A DNA stretch of 64,000 nucleotides. Origin: JAKAXS01 sp965279065. GTDB taxonomy: Bacteria > Pseudomonadota > Alphaproteobacteria > Rhizobiales > Hyphomicrobiaceae. The DNA lies in assembly GCA_965279065.1 (NCBI GenBank), contig OZ257134.1, positions 310,001 through 374,000 on the forward strand, read 5' to 3'. The notes under the pieces were generated by a model. That model was not told where the DNA came from, did not search any database, and saw only the letters and a list, made by a program, of their open reading frames with translations. Positions 1 to 8,215 of this stretch are shown here, piece after piece. A program made the position numbers and the translations under genes. The number at the start of each line of letters is the position of its first letter. Positions within the stretch are counted from its first letter, which is position 1.

Positions 1-219
1 CAGAACTTCGAGCGGGCAGCCGAACTCGTCGATGTGCCCGAGGCGACGATCATGCGCATGTACGAGCTACTCCGCCCCGGCCGCGCTGGTTCAGCCGACG
101 AATTGCTGGCCGTGGCCGAGGAGTTGCGCAATACCCATGCCGCGCCGCGCATGGCGGACTTCGTCACCGAGGCCGCCGAAGTCTACAGCCGGCGTGGCTT
201 GTTCCGCCGCCGGTTCTAG
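1..219 (+). CDS. pduE: Diol/glycerol dehydratase small subunit, C-terminal 72 residues (partial)
   Basis: The open frame runs in from the left edge, so only the C-terminus is seen. It begins NFERAAEL and continues with LRPGR, ELLAVAEEL and an EAAEVYSRR tail, which lines up residue for residue with the end of Klebsiella and Salmonella diol dehydratase small subunit (NFERAAEL, LRPYR, ELLAIAD, REAA.LYVER). The family is the gamma chain of adenosylcobalamin-dependent propanediol/glycerol dehydratase, which turns a 1,2-diol into an aldehyde by radical chemistry. The large and medium subunits would lie just upstream, outside the window. The downstream hydrolase, permease and dehydrogenase share the strand and probably the operon. 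Whether this enzyme acts on propanediol, glycerol or another diol cannot be told. Confidence 0.85.
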   Translation, partial: QNFERAAELVDVPEATIMRMYELLRPGRAGSADELLAVAEELRNTHAAPRMADFVTEAAEVYSRRGLFRRRF

Positions 220-237
220 GGGCCCTTGGGAGTAGTC

Positions 238-933
238 ATGTCCTGGAAGACGTCTTTTCGCTCGATCTACTACGACGGCGCTCCCGAGCCTGCCGACCCG
301 GATTTCACCCCGGCCACCACGGCACTTCTGGTCATCGACGTGCAGAACACCTACCTGGAGCGGCCTGACCGCGCGACCCTGCCGCCGGACGAGCAGCGCC
401 GCTACGATGCCTGGACCCCGTTTCACGACCGCATGCATCAGATCGTGTTGCCGCGCACCAAGGAGCTGCTGCAGCTCTGCCGCCAAGGGAGCATCGAATG
501 CCTCTTTGCCCGCATCGCCTGCCATACGAAGGACGGTCGCGACCGTTCGCTCTCGCAAAAAATGCCGGGGTGGAACAACCTGCTGCTGCCCAAGAACGAG
601 GCACCCTCCCAGCTGGTCAACGGGCTCACCCCGCAAGGCGACGAGATCGAGGTGACCAAGACCACCGACAGCGCCCTGACCGGCACGAACCTGCGGCTGA
701 TCCTCACCAACCTGGGCATCAAGACCGTGATTTGCTGCGGAATTTTCACCGATCAGTGCGTGTCCTCGACCGTTCGCAGCCTCGCCGACGAGAGCTTTGC
801 CGTGGTCGTTGTCGAAGACTGCTGCGCTGCGGGTTCCGATGAATTGCACCGCAAGGAGCTTGAGATCATGAACATGATCTACTGCCACGTGATGGCCAGC
901 TCGGATGTTAAGCAAATTATGGCGCTGCAATAA
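238..933 (+). CDS. Isochorismatase-family cysteine hydrolase
   Basis: A 231-residue protein of the isochorismatase-like amidohydrolase fold. The catalytic triad is visible: Asp34 in LLVIDVQN, Lys141 in EVTKTTDSAL and Cys174 in CGIFTDQCVSS. Known members hydrolyse C-N bonds (nicotinamidase, ureidoacrylate amidohydrolase RutB, biuret hydrolase) or the vinyl ether of isochorismate; the substrate here is not evident. The ATG at 238 is preferred over the TTG at 226 because GGGAG lies at 228-232, a good distance upstream. It starts 18 bases after the dehydratase subunit and precedes a permease, so it probably belongs to the same catabolic operon. A nitrogen-containing substrate carried by the permease is an inference only. 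Confidence 0.85.
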   Translation: MSWKTSFRSIYYDGAPEPADPDFTPATTALLVIDVQNTYLERPDRATLPPDEQRRYDAWTPFHDRMHQIVLPRTKELLQLCRQGSIECLFARIACHTKDGRDRSLSQKMPGWNNLLLPKNEAPSQLVNGLTPQGDEIEVTKTTDSALTGTNLRLILTNLGIKTVICCGIFTDQCVSSTVRSLADESFAVVVVEDCCAAGSDELHRKELEIMNMIYCHVMASSDVKQIMALQ

Positions 934-973
934 TCAAGCAACAGTCAACTTCTCCCACTTGCGGGTCAACCCT

Positions 974-1005
974 CCCCTATGCAGAACATGTATTTCTCAT
1001 AGGGG
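974..1005. promoter_or_regulatory. Inverted repeat upstream of the permease, possible operator
   Basis: CCCCTATG at 974-981 is repeated in inverse as CATAGGGG at 998-1005, with a 16-base AT-richer spacer. It lies about 130 bases ahead of the permease start in an otherwise empty 198-base gap. It could be a regulator site or an mRNA hairpin; there is no T-run, so it is not a standard terminator. Confidence 0.35.
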
Positions 1006-1131
1006 ACTTGTCGGCTTGATTTGGGAATTGAGCCGCCACACCGAGAGAACTGAGTAGAAATTCGCATCCGGGTACGCGGTCGGCGTTAGAGCGCTCGCTG
1101 CTAGGGAGCATTGGGAAGGGAAGTTGCAATC

Positions 1132-2679
1132 GTGACCCAGAATGTATCCGCTGGCGCCGCAGCGCCCGAACAGTTCGACGTCAGCCGCGAGGCCGGCGTC
1201 AACAAGCTGCACGGTGGGGCCGTTGGCCTCATCGGCGTGCTCTTCCTGACGGTCACCGGCGCCGCGCCGGAATCGGCCATGCTCGGCAACGTGCCGTTCG
1301 CGGCGGGCTACGGCAACGGTATCTACGTGCCGGCAGCCTTCCTGCTGGCGACGATCGTGTTGACGATCTTCTCCATCGGCTACGCCGCAATGGCCCGCAA
1401 GGTCTCGGCGGTCGGCGGCTTCTACTCGTTCATCAGCCAGGGCCTCGGCCGTGAAGCGGGCATGTCGGCCGGTTTGGCCTCGCTCGCTTCCTACAGCGTC
1501 TTTGAAGCCTCGCTGTACGGGCTCTTCGCCTTCTTCGGCAACGCCTTCGTCAAGACCCACTTCGGCGTCGACGTATCCTGGCTTTGGTTCGCCCTCGGCG
1601 CCGCCGCTCTGTGTGCCGTGCTCAGCTATCGCGACGTCCAGGTATCGGCTGCCATCCTCGGCGTTGCCCTCATCCTTGAAGTCATCATCCTGTCGATCTT
1701 CGACTTTGGCGTCATCACCGCCGCCTCCGGCACCAACTTCCAGTTGGAATCGTTCAACGTTCTCGCCGTGACGACACCCGTTACGGAACAGAAGGTCGGC
1801 GACATCGAAATCGCCGCCGGCGCCGCCGCGGTGGGTATCTTCATGGCCTTCTGGTCGTGGGTCGGCTTCGAAATGGCACCCAACTATGCCGAGGAGTCGA
1901 AAGATCCCAAGCGCATCATTCCGCTGTCCCTCTATATCTCCGTGGTAGGCCTCGGGTTGTTCTACATCTTCACCAGCTGGTGCGCCGTCTCCGCCTATCC
2001 CAATGAAGGCGAAATGCTCGCCAAGGCGACGAAGGACTCCAGCAACTTCTTCCTGGAGCCGCTCGGCAAGTTCGTCGGGCCCTGGGCCTCGGACCTGATG
2101 GGCTTGCTCATCCTGACCAGTTCATTCGCCTGCGGCATGGCCTTCCACAATACCGCTGCCCGTTACATGTATTCGTTGGCTCGCGAAGGCGTGCTGCCGC
2201 ATGCGCTGGCGCGCACGCATCACTCGTTCAAGAGCCCCCACGTCGCATCCTTCACGCAGTCCCTGCTGGCCGTCTTCTGGATCGGCCTCTTTGCTTACTT
2301 CCTTGGCACCGATGATCCCAACGCGCAGGCCTACGTGGCGATCTACACGATGCTCGCCATCCTTGGCACCATGCTCCTGCTGATCCTGCAGGCTGTCGTT
2401 TCGATCGCCATCATCGCCTACTTCCGCGCCAACCCCAGCGACGACGCCGGTGTATTCTCGACCGTCATCGCCCCGGTCATCGCCTTCGTGGCCCAGGTCT
2501 ATCTCGTCTATCTCCTGGTGCAGAACCTGGCGACCTTCGGCGGCAGTGGCAGCTTCGGCAGCAACATTCCCTGGATCGCCCTGGCCATCATCGTCATCGG
2601 CTTCGTCTGGGGCATCGTGCTCCGCGTCGTAGCGCCGAACGTCTATGCCCGCATCGGCCGCATGGTCTTCAACGACTGA
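1132..2679 (+). CDS. APC-superfamily amino acid/amine permease
   Basis: A 515-residue polytopic membrane protein with about 12 hydrophobic segments. The N-terminal segment AVGLIGVLFLTVTGAAPESA is the conserved first helix of bacterial APC transporters. Helix 6 carries the familiar FWSWVGFEMAPNYAEESKDP stretch, followed by KRIIPLSLYISVVGLG. Family members are proton-coupled symporters for amino acids or polyamines in the inner membrane; which substrate is used here is not shown. The GTG at 1132 is preferred over the TTG at 1111 because the purine-rich GGGAAGGGAAG at 1113-1123 then serves as ribosome binding site. A hairpin follows the gene at 2708-2742. Confidence 0.88.
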   Translation: MTQNVSAGAAAPEQFDVSREAGVNKLHGGAVGLIGVLFLTVTGAAPESAMLGNVPFAAGYGNGIYVPAAFLLATIVLTIFSIGYAAMARKVSAVGGFYSFISQGLGREAGMSAGLASLASYSVFEASLYGLFAFFGNAFVKTHFGVDVSWLWFALGAAALCAVLSYRDVQVSAAILGVALILEVIILSIFDFGVITAASGTNFQLESFNVLAVTTPVTEQKVGDIEIAAGAAAVGIFMAFWSWVGFEMAPNYAEESKDPKRIIPLSLYISVVGLGLFYIFTSWCAVSAYPNEGEMLAKATKDSSNFFLEPLGKFVGPWASDLMGLLILTSSFACGMAFHNTAARYMYSLAREGVLPHALARTHHSFKSPHVASFTQSLLAVFWIGLFAYFLGTDDPNAQAYVAIYTMLAILGTMLLLILQAVVSIAIIAYFRANPSDDAGVFSTVIAPVIAFVAQVYLVYLLVQNLATFGGSGSFGSNIPWIALAIIVIGFVWGIVLRVVAPNVYARIGRMVFND

Positions 2680-2707
2680 GCTGGCCGGAGCTGGAACACT
2701 GACCCTC

Positions 2708-2742
2708 GCGACGGGCGGCGCACCCAGTGTGTCGCCCGTCGC
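2708..2742 (+). terminator. Hairpin between permease and SDR genes
   Basis: GCGACGGGCG (2708-2717) pairs perfectly with CGCCCGTCGC (2733-2742) around a 15-base loop. No T-run follows, so it is more likely an attenuating or mRNA-stabilising hairpin than a full terminator. The SDR gene begins 43 bases later. Confidence 0.4.
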
Positions 2743-2784
2743 CGTCTCAACCATCGAGACCATCCGTCGTCTCAATAGGAGTTC

Positions 2785-3564
2785 ATGATGCTGACATCGC
2801 TCGCAGGCCGGTCCGTTCTCGTCACGGGCGCTAGCAAAGGCATCGGCAAGGGCATCGCCCGGGTCTTCGCCCGCGGCGGCGCCAAGGTCGCCGTCGTGTC
2901 GCGCAATCTCGCCGAGGCGCAAGCCACCGCGGCCGAGTTGACCGGCACCGGCGCCACCGCCAAGGGCTTCGCTGCCGATGTCAGCCTGACCGAGGACGTC
3001 GAAGCGCTCGCCGCCGCCGTCGCCGCCGAGTTCGGCGGCATTGATATCCTGTGCTCGAACGCCGGCATTTTCCCGCAGGCCAGGATCGAGGACCTGTCAG
3101 TGGAGGAGTGGGACCACGTGATGGCCACCAACCTCAAGGGCACTTTCCTGTCGATCAAGGGCTGCCTGCCCTATCTCAAGAAGTCGGACCAGGGCCGCGT
3201 CGTCATCACGTCCTCGATCACTGGCCCGGTGACCGGCTTCCCCGGTTGGACGCACTACGGCGCCAGCAAGGCCGGCCAGCTCGGCTTCATGCGTACCGCC
3301 TGCATCGAGCTCGCGAAATACGGCATCACCGTCAACGCGGTCCTGCCCGGCAACGTCTTGACCGAAGGCCTGATCGATCTCGGCGAGGAGTATTGCAAGT
3401 CCATGGCTGCTTCCGTGCCGCTGAGGAAGCTCGGCACCGTGGAAGACATCGGCTATGCGGCGCTGTTTCTAGCCTCGAAAGAAGCCGCCTACATCACCGG
3501 CCAGACCATCATCGTCGACGGCGGACAGATCCTGCCGGAAAGCCTGGACGCACTGAAAGATTGA
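2785..3564 (+). CDS. Short-chain dehydrogenase/reductase (FabG-like SDR)
   Basis: A 259-residue classical SDR. The Rossmann dinucleotide motif TGASKGIG is at residues 14-21, the structural NAG motif follows near residue 90 (SNAG), and the Ser-Tyr-Lys catalytic set is visible in SSITGPVTG...HYGASKAG. The C-terminus YITGQTIIVDGGQ is typical of NAD(P)-dependent alcohol/3-oxoacyl reductases of the FabG/UcpA type. AGGAG at 2777-2781 precedes the tandem ATG codons at 2785 and 2788; either could start. Lying after the dehydratase, hydrolase and permease, it may oxidise or reduce the alcohol or aldehyde made by the dehydratase, but that is inference. It faces the AraC gene tail to tail. Confidence 0.88.
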   Translation: MMLTSLAGRSVLVTGASKGIGKGIARVFARGGAKVAVVSRNLAEAQATAAELTGTGATAKGFAADVSLTEDVEALAAAVAAEFGGIDILCSNAGIFPQARIEDLSVEEWDHVMATNLKGTFLSIKGCLPYLKKSDQGRVVITSSITGPVTGFPGWTHYGASKAGQLGFMRTACIELAKYGITVNAVLPGNVLTEGLIDLGEEYCKSMAASVPLRKLGTVEDIGYAALFLASKEAAYITGQTIIVDGGQILPESLDALKD

Positions 3565-3577
3565 GGGGGAACCCGCG

Positions 3578-4657
3578 CTAGATCCCGCCCCTCGCCGAAA
3601 GCTCCTTGCGTAGCGCACGCGGCGACTGCCCGGTCCAGCGCTGCACCGCGCGGCTGAAGGCCGAAAGCTCCGAGTAGCCGAGCAGGAACGCGATCTCCGA
3701 GAACGGCAGCTGGTGCTGGCGCACGTAGGACAGCGCCAGATCCCGCCGCGTCAGTTCCACCAGCGTGCGATAGCTCAGCCCTTCGCGGTGTAGTTCGCGC
3801 TGGATGACGCCCAGCGGCAGGCGCAGTTCGGCCGCCACGTCGTCGAGCGGCGGGAACCCTTCCGGCAGCCGCGCGCGCACGACCACGCGGACGCGATCGG
3901 CCACGCTGACGCGCAGATCCGTGCGTTCGGACAACCGCTCGAGGCATTGCCGCATGGCGGCCATCAGCCGAGCGTCGCGGGCCGGCATCCGTGTAGTCAG
4001 GACTTCCGGCTTGAGCAGCAGCGCATTGGTCGGCTGCGAAAAGAACACCGGCGCACCAAACGCCCGCTCGTGCTCGCGCCAGCCCTCGGGCCGCGGGTGC
4101 TCGAAGTGCACTTCCTCAGGTGACCAGGTCGACCCCAGGCATTCGCGCATGACGTTGAGGAACATGCCCAGCGACAGTTCCGCATCCTGTCGGCGCTCGA
4201 TGATTTCCGGCGCCTCGATGCGGTATTCCAGTTTCGAAAGCCCGTCCACACCCAGGCCGAGCCGCATCGATGACGATTGCTGGTGCAGGGGAAACAGCTC
4301 CACCATCGTCGACAGCGCCGAGCCGAGTGTCGGGCCGGAGATGGTGGCATAGCCCCACAGCCCCAGGTCGCGCGGATTGAACTGATTGCCGAACCACAGG
4401 CCGAAGTTGTCGTTGTGCGTCAGTCGCGAGCACTGCTCGAACAACTGACAGTATGAGGCCAGGCTCAGCTGCAACGTCGGCGAGCCGGCCATCTCAGGGG
4501 CCAGCCCCGCATGACCGAAAATACGGTCGACATCACCCTTGTTGCGTTCGATGCAATCGACAACCCCGGTCGCCGCCGCAGCAAGTACGGAGGGATCGAA
4601 CGGTCGCTGCTGCGCAGCGCTGGCCTGCGCCAGAAGCGATATGGGGCTTCCAACCAT
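3578..4657 (-). CDS. AraC-family transcriptional regulator
   Basis: About 359 residues from the ATG at 4657 (an upstream in-frame start at 4717 is possible). The N-terminal two thirds resemble the arabinose-binding-like sensor domain found in OruR/ArgR-type AraC proteins (LWFGNQFNPRDLGLWGYA, then LSLGMFLNVMRECLG). The C-terminal 100 residues form the paired helix-turn-helix domain, ending SYVRQHQLPFSEIAFLLGY, SELSAFSRAVQRWTGQSPR, the AraC signature. It probably controls the neighbouring diol/permease operon, with which it is convergent; the ligand is unknown. Confidence 0.88.
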   Translation of the reverse strand: MVGSPISLLAQASAAQQRPFDPSVLAAAATGVVDCIERNKGDVDRIFGHAGLAPEMAGSPTLQLSLASYCQLFEQCSRLTHNDNFGLWFGNQFNPRDLGLWGYATISGPTLGSALSTMVELFPLHQQSSSMRLGLGVDGLSKLEYRIEAPEIIERRQDAELSLGMFLNVMRECLGSTWSPEEVHFEHPRPEGWREHERAFGAPVFFSQPTNALLLKPEVLTTRMPARDARLMAAMRQCLERLSERTDLRVSVADRVRVVVRARLPEGFPPLDDVAAELRLPLGVIQRELHREGLSYRTLVELTRRDLALSYVRQHQLPFSEIAFLLGYSELSAFSRAVQRWTGQSPRALRKELSARGGI

Positions 4658-4771
4658 GGTGGTTGTCACCGTTCTTGTTGCAGCCGAAAAGGCTAGCAGA
4701 AGCGCCGGACCCGTCAAGCAGAGTAAATCGTGCGGGGTTAATCGGTCGGCAGGCTCCGGCTCCAGCGCCCG

Positions 4772-5779
4772 CTACAGCGCAAAATCGGCGAGGTATGCCT
4801 CGCACAGCGGGACGGTCCCCCGCGTGTAGTCCTCGCCCATCGATTGCGCCAGCTCGGTCTCGCAATGCGAGCCGATCCAGGCGACCAGCAGCAACCGCCG
4901 TAGCATCACGAAGGTACCGATTTCCGCCTCGTCGGCCGGGTCCAGCTCGCCGATGCGCCGGTAGCCGCGCACCCAGGCCTCGATCAATTTCGGCACGCGC
5001 GGTTCGTGTTCGAAGAACGAGACCGTCGTCGCGCAGTCGTAGAGATACCAGGAGAAGCCGCAGTCGTCGAAGTCGATTACCTTCACCTGCGGGCCATCCA
5101 CCAGCAGGTTGGCGAGCCGCATATCGCCGTGGACAAGGCCGAAGCGTTCTGGACCCTTGCCGAACCGCCGCAGCCGCTCGTCGATCAGCGACACCGTTCG
5201 CGCAAACAGCGCCTCGATCTCCGGCGTCAGTCCCATCCCCGCGCGCCACGGTCCCCAATGCGGTGTGCCACCAAGACTGGTCTCGAAGTCCCAGGTATGC
5301 CGCTCGAACCATGCCGGTCTCTGCCAGGCCCGCACGTGGGCATGCATGCGCGCTGCCGTCTCCCCGAGAAGTTCGAAGCCCACGGCGTTGGTGGCGTCCG
5401 GCTCGGCGCCGGTCTCCCAGGCAAACAGCACGACATTGCGCGGCTCCAGGCCGGGCGCCTGAACGGACTGAATAAGCTGGCCGTTATTGCCCGCGATCGG
5501 TACGGGCGTCAGCGCTGCACCGTCGGCTTGCAGCGCGATCAGCCATGCCAGTTCGCTTTGGATGGCCGTCGCCGAATGGTAGCCCTCGCGGTGCACGCGC
5601 AGGGCCCAACGCCCGCCACCCGCGGCATCCTCCACGAGGTACGTCGCATTCTCGGACAGGTTTATGAGGCGGACGCGGACTGCGGCGGGCAGCGCGTAGC
5701 GCCCGACGGCCAGTTGCGCCAGGACCAGAAGGCGATCCAGTAGGATTTGATGCGGGATTTCTTCAATAACCATTGTCAT
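4772..5779 (-). CDS. APH-fold phosphotransferase (homoserine/hydroxylysine kinase-like)
   Basis: About 335 residues with the aminoglycoside-phosphotransferase/protein-kinase fold. The catalytic loop HGDMRLANLL starts at His217 (Asp219 base, Asn224 metal ligand) and is followed by the metal-binding VIDFDDCGF. The N-terminal lobe has the Gly-poor nucleotide loop RLINLSENATYLVE and a lysine-equivalent ALRVHR strand. Relatives phosphorylate small alcohols or amines such as homoserine, hydroxylysine, choline or Ser/Thr side chains (SrkA). The ATG at 5779 is one of two close starts (5773 is the other); no clear ribosome binding site picks between them. It lies between the AraC and amidotransferase genes on the same strand. 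Antibiotic resistance is not implied. Confidence 0.8.
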   Translation of the reverse strand: MTMVIEEIPHQILLDRLLVLAQLAVGRYALPAAVRVRLINLSENATYLVEDAAGGGRWALRVHREGYHSATAIQSELAWLIALQADGAALTPVPIAGNNGQLIQSVQAPGLEPRNVVLFAWETGAEPDATNAVGFELLGETAARMHAHVRAWQRPAWFERHTWDFETSLGGTPHWGPWRAGMGLTPEIEALFARTVSLIDERLRRFGKGPERFGLVHGDMRLANLLVDGPQVKVIDFDDCGFSWYLYDCATTVSFFEHEPRVPKLIEAWVRGYRRIGELDPADEAEIGTFVMLRRLLLVAWIGSHCETELAQSMGEDYTRGTVPLCEAYLADFAL

Positions 5780-5960
5780 GTCACGAGTGTAGGCCGCATG
5801 CCGCGATCGCAACTTGACTGCGTCGCATCCTCAGTTGACTGAGCCCGTGCGTGTGCGGGATCTGGCCGCGAACGTCCGGCCGGTGCATCCCGGCGCCCCG
5901 CCCGGCACGAAATTCTCCATACAGGCAATGTTTCATGCAACGCCTGGTCCACGATCCCGC

Positions 5961-6695
5961 TCACGCGACTGCGATCCGGGCGGTCGCCATCACGCGCTTG
6001 AGATTGTCGTAGATCGTCCGGGCATGCGCATTGAACCGCGGCATCTCGCGGCCGACCGTGTCGCGCAGACCGTCGACTGCCCCTGCCCCGAGCGCCCGCT
6101 CCAGCGCCTTGGCATATTCCGGGATCGCCGCCCAATCCTCCACCGTGCTGTTCGTCGCCTCCACGTGGTATTGCAGGCCCCAGGCGTGGGCGCCGTACCG
6201 GAATGCCTGGATCGCGCACGCCGGCGATGTCGCCAGCACGGTCGTCCCGGCAGGCAGCGACTTCACCTCCGCGCCATGCCACTGCAGCACCGGCTCGGTG
6301 TCCCCGACACCGGCCAGCAGCTTATCGGACTTCCCGGCCTCGGTCTTCTTGACCTCTAGCACCCCGACCTCCGGCGAACGGCCCGGACCGACGTCGCCGC
6401 CGATCGCGCTCGCCAGCAGCTGATGGCCGAGACAGATGCCGAGGTAAGGCCGCTTCATGTCGACGACGAAGCGGCGGATCGCGGCCTTTTCGGCCACCAG
6501 CCACGGATACGCGTCTTCCTGCCAGACGTCCTGTGGGCCGCCCATGACCAGCATCAGATCGTAAAGGGATAGATCCGGCACGGCCTCGCCGGCATCGATC
6601 TCCACTGTGTCCCAGGCTTGCCCGTCCTCACGCAGGAACGAACGGAAGATCCCCGGGTGCTCCACGTCGAGATGCTGCAGCACGATAATCTTCAT
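5961..6695 (-). CDS. Class I glutamine amidotransferase-like protein
   Basis: A 244-residue stand-alone GATase1 domain. The nucleophile elbow GICLGHQLL places the catalytic Cys at residue 88, and HVE in LQYHVEAT supplies His177 and Glu179, so the triad is intact. The N-terminus MKIIVLQHLDVEHPG and MGGPQDVW are typical of the GuaA-like subgroup of free-standing amidotransferases, some of which cleave gamma-glutamyl bonds. The start at 6695 has GAAGGA about 9 bases upstream. It is 181 bases upstream of the kinase gene on the same strand. A role in the nearby gamma-glutamyl putrescine metabolism is possible but unsupported. Confidence 0.85.
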   Translation of the reverse strand: MKIIVLQHLDVEHPGIFRSFLREDGQAWDTVEIDAGEAVPDLSLYDLMLVMGGPQDVWQEDAYPWLVAEKAAIRRFVVDMKRPYLGICLGHQLLASAIGGDVGPGRSPEVGVLEVKKTEAGKSDKLLAGVGDTEPVLQWHGAEVKSLPAGTTVLATSPACAIQAFRYGAHAWGLQYHVEATNSTVEDWAAIPEYAKALERALGAGAVDGLRDTVGREMPRFNAHARTIYDNLKRVMATARIAVA

Positions 6696-7022
6696 GGGGG
6701 TCCTTCGTTTACAAGCGGTGCACTGCCGCGATTTTGCGGCTTTCGATCCCGGCGCGCAACCACCCCGGCGATCACCCATCCCAGCGGCGGCTCTAGTCGC
6801 CCGCGACGATGGCTTGCATTGGTGTTAGTCTCAACCCAGATGTCTAGCGAACGCAACGCCGTCGCGGCATTTGGACCGCTTGCAGTGAAGCTGCCGCGGC
6901 GAACGGCGTTCTCTAGCGACGGACTATGCAGCGGTGCTGCGAAAGGGCGCTCCCCGTTGAGGCGGGCCTCGTCGTTTGCCGTTACCGCCGACGCAGTCTC
7001 TGACCAGCACAGGAGCACGCCC
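6696..7022. other. Gene-free interval between amidotransferase and CBS gene
   Basis: This 327-base stretch separates two divergent genes and must hold both promoters. A small hairpin GCCGC-GATTTT-GCGGC near 6727 is followed only by TTTC. I see no convincing promoter, operator or small gene in the rest. Confidence 0.5.
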
Positions 7023-7457
7023 ATGCTTGTTTCAGACATTCTACGTTCCAAAGGCTCTTCGGTAAAAATGGTCCAGTCATACGACTCGGCGATCAGCTGC
7101 GCTCGGCGCCTCAAGGCGGAGCACGTCGGCGCCCTGGTGGTCAGCGATGACGGGCGCTCGTTGGATGGCATGATCTCTGAACGCGACATCGCCTATGGCC
7201 TTGCCACCTTTGGTGGCGAACTTCACAACATCACCGTGCGCGATCTCATGACGCGCGCCGTCGTCACCTGTACGCCGCACGACACCATCCTCAATGCCAT
7301 GGGCGTCATGACCAGGCGCCGCGTCCGCCACCTTCCCGTGATGGACGGCGACAAGCTCGTCGGCCTCGTCAGTACAGGCGACGTGCTCAAGTATCGCCTT
7401 CAGGAAATGCAGCTGGAAACCAACGTGCTGCGCGACGCCGTCGTCGCGGCCCGTTGA
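7023..7457 (+). CDS. CBS-domain pair protein
   Basis: A 144-residue protein that is essentially two tandem CBS motifs, forming one Bateman module. The first covers about residues 6-60 (VSDILRSKG...GALVVSDDGRSLDGMISERDIAYGL) and the second about 70-128 (VRDLMTRAVVTCTPHDTIL...RRVRHLPVMDGDKLVGLVSTGDVLK). Such proteins bind adenine nucleotides and act as energy or ionic-strength sensors; no effector domain is fused here. The start at 7023 is chosen because CAGGAG sits 7-12 bases upstream and the CBS fold begins at once. The next gene is convergent. Confidence 0.9.
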   Translation: MLVSDILRSKGSSVKMVQSYDSAISCARRLKAEHVGALVVSDDGRSLDGMISERDIAYGLATFGGELHNITVRDLMTRAVVTCTPHDTILNAMGVMTRRRVRHLPVMDGDKLVGLVSTGDVLKYRLQEMQLETNVLRDAVVAAR

Positions 7458-7510
7458 TCTGTCACGAACGGCGTCTTAAGTCCGACGCCGTTTCTCTGAC
7501 CGCCCGCGAC

Positions 7511-7981
7511 TCACTTTACGCCCAGCAACTCGACTTCGAAGATCAGCGTCGCATTCGGCGGGATCACGCCGCCCGCTCCGCGCGCGCCGTAGCCGAGCTC
7601 CGGCGGAATGATGAGGGTGCGCTTGCCGCCGACCTTCATCGACGCCACGCCCTCGTCCCAGCCCTTGATCACCCGCCCGGTCCCGATCGGAAACTCGAAC
7701 GGCTCTCCGCGGTCCACCGAACTGTCGAACTTCTCGCCCTTGGCGCCATTCTCGTAGAGCCAGCCGGTGTAGTGCATGACGCAGATTTGCCCGGTCTTCG
7801 GCGCGTCGCCGGTTCCGGCCTTGGTGTCCTCGATTTTCAATCCCGATGCTGTGGTCATTTGCTTTCCAGATGATTGCGCTTTGGCCTCGCCGGCCGCCTG
7901 CAGAACGACGCCGCCGGCAAATAGCCCAACGAGGGCGATCGCCATGGTCGCAAGGATACGAAGGTGCAGAACAGCCCACAT
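7511..7981 (-). CDS. FKBP-type peptidyl-prolyl cis-trans isomerase, exported
   Basis: A 156-residue protein with a hydrophobic N-terminal export signal (ILATMAIALVGLFAGGVVLQ, ending AKAQ) and one FKBP domain from about residue 43. The family residues that line the proline pocket are present: VMHYTGWL, FDSSVDRGEPFEFPIG, GRVIKGWDEGV, LIIPPELGYG and IPPNATLIFEVELL. It should assist folding of periplasmic proteins. GGGAG lies about 10 bases upstream of the start at 7981. Upstream on the same strand is a probable small RNA whose terminator (8080-8121) isolates this gene. Confidence 0.92.
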   Translation of the reverse strand: MWAVLHLRILATMAIALVGLFAGGVVLQAAGEAKAQSSGKQMTTASGLKIEDTKAGTGDAPKTGQICVMHYTGWLYENGAKGEKFDSSVDRGEPFEFPIGTGRVIKGWDEGVASMKVGGKRTLIIPPELGYGARGAGGVIPPNATLIFEVELLGVK

Positions 7982-8079
7982 GCGTCATCTCCCAGGGTAC
8001 GTTGTCCGGCAGTCGAGGCCGCCTTCTAGCGCACTGGGCCCGCGTTGACACCTTTCGTTTTCCTCATCAGCCCGCCCGC

Positions 8080-8121
8080 AAAAAGAAGCCCATGGCGCCG
8101 GCCTACTGTGGTGCCATGGGC
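8080..8121 (-). terminator. Rho-independent terminator of the candidate small RNA
   Basis: Read on the minus strand, GCCCATGGCACC (8121-8110) pairs with GGCGCCATGGGC (8099-8088) over 12 base pairs including one G-U, with a 10-base loop, and is followed directly by TTCTTTTT (8087-8080). This is a textbook intrinsic terminator. No protein-coding gene ends close in front of it. Confidence 0.85.
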
Positions 8122-8215
8122 AGTCAGGGGAGGAAACGAAGTCGGTACACCCTGGCGGCGGGGATCGAACGCGCGGTGATGGGGGAGGGGACCGCCGCGC
8201 GCTGCTACCAGATGT

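Noticed and set aside
4772..5779. Aminoglycoside resistance gene
   Set aside because: Only the general APH fold is present; the context is metabolic and the sequence looks like homoserine or hydroxylysine-type kinases.
8141..8180. GTTCGATCCCC on the minus strand, like a tRNA or tmRNA T-arm
   Set aside because: The flanking bases do not form the 5-bp T-stem, and no acceptor or anticodon arm could be found.
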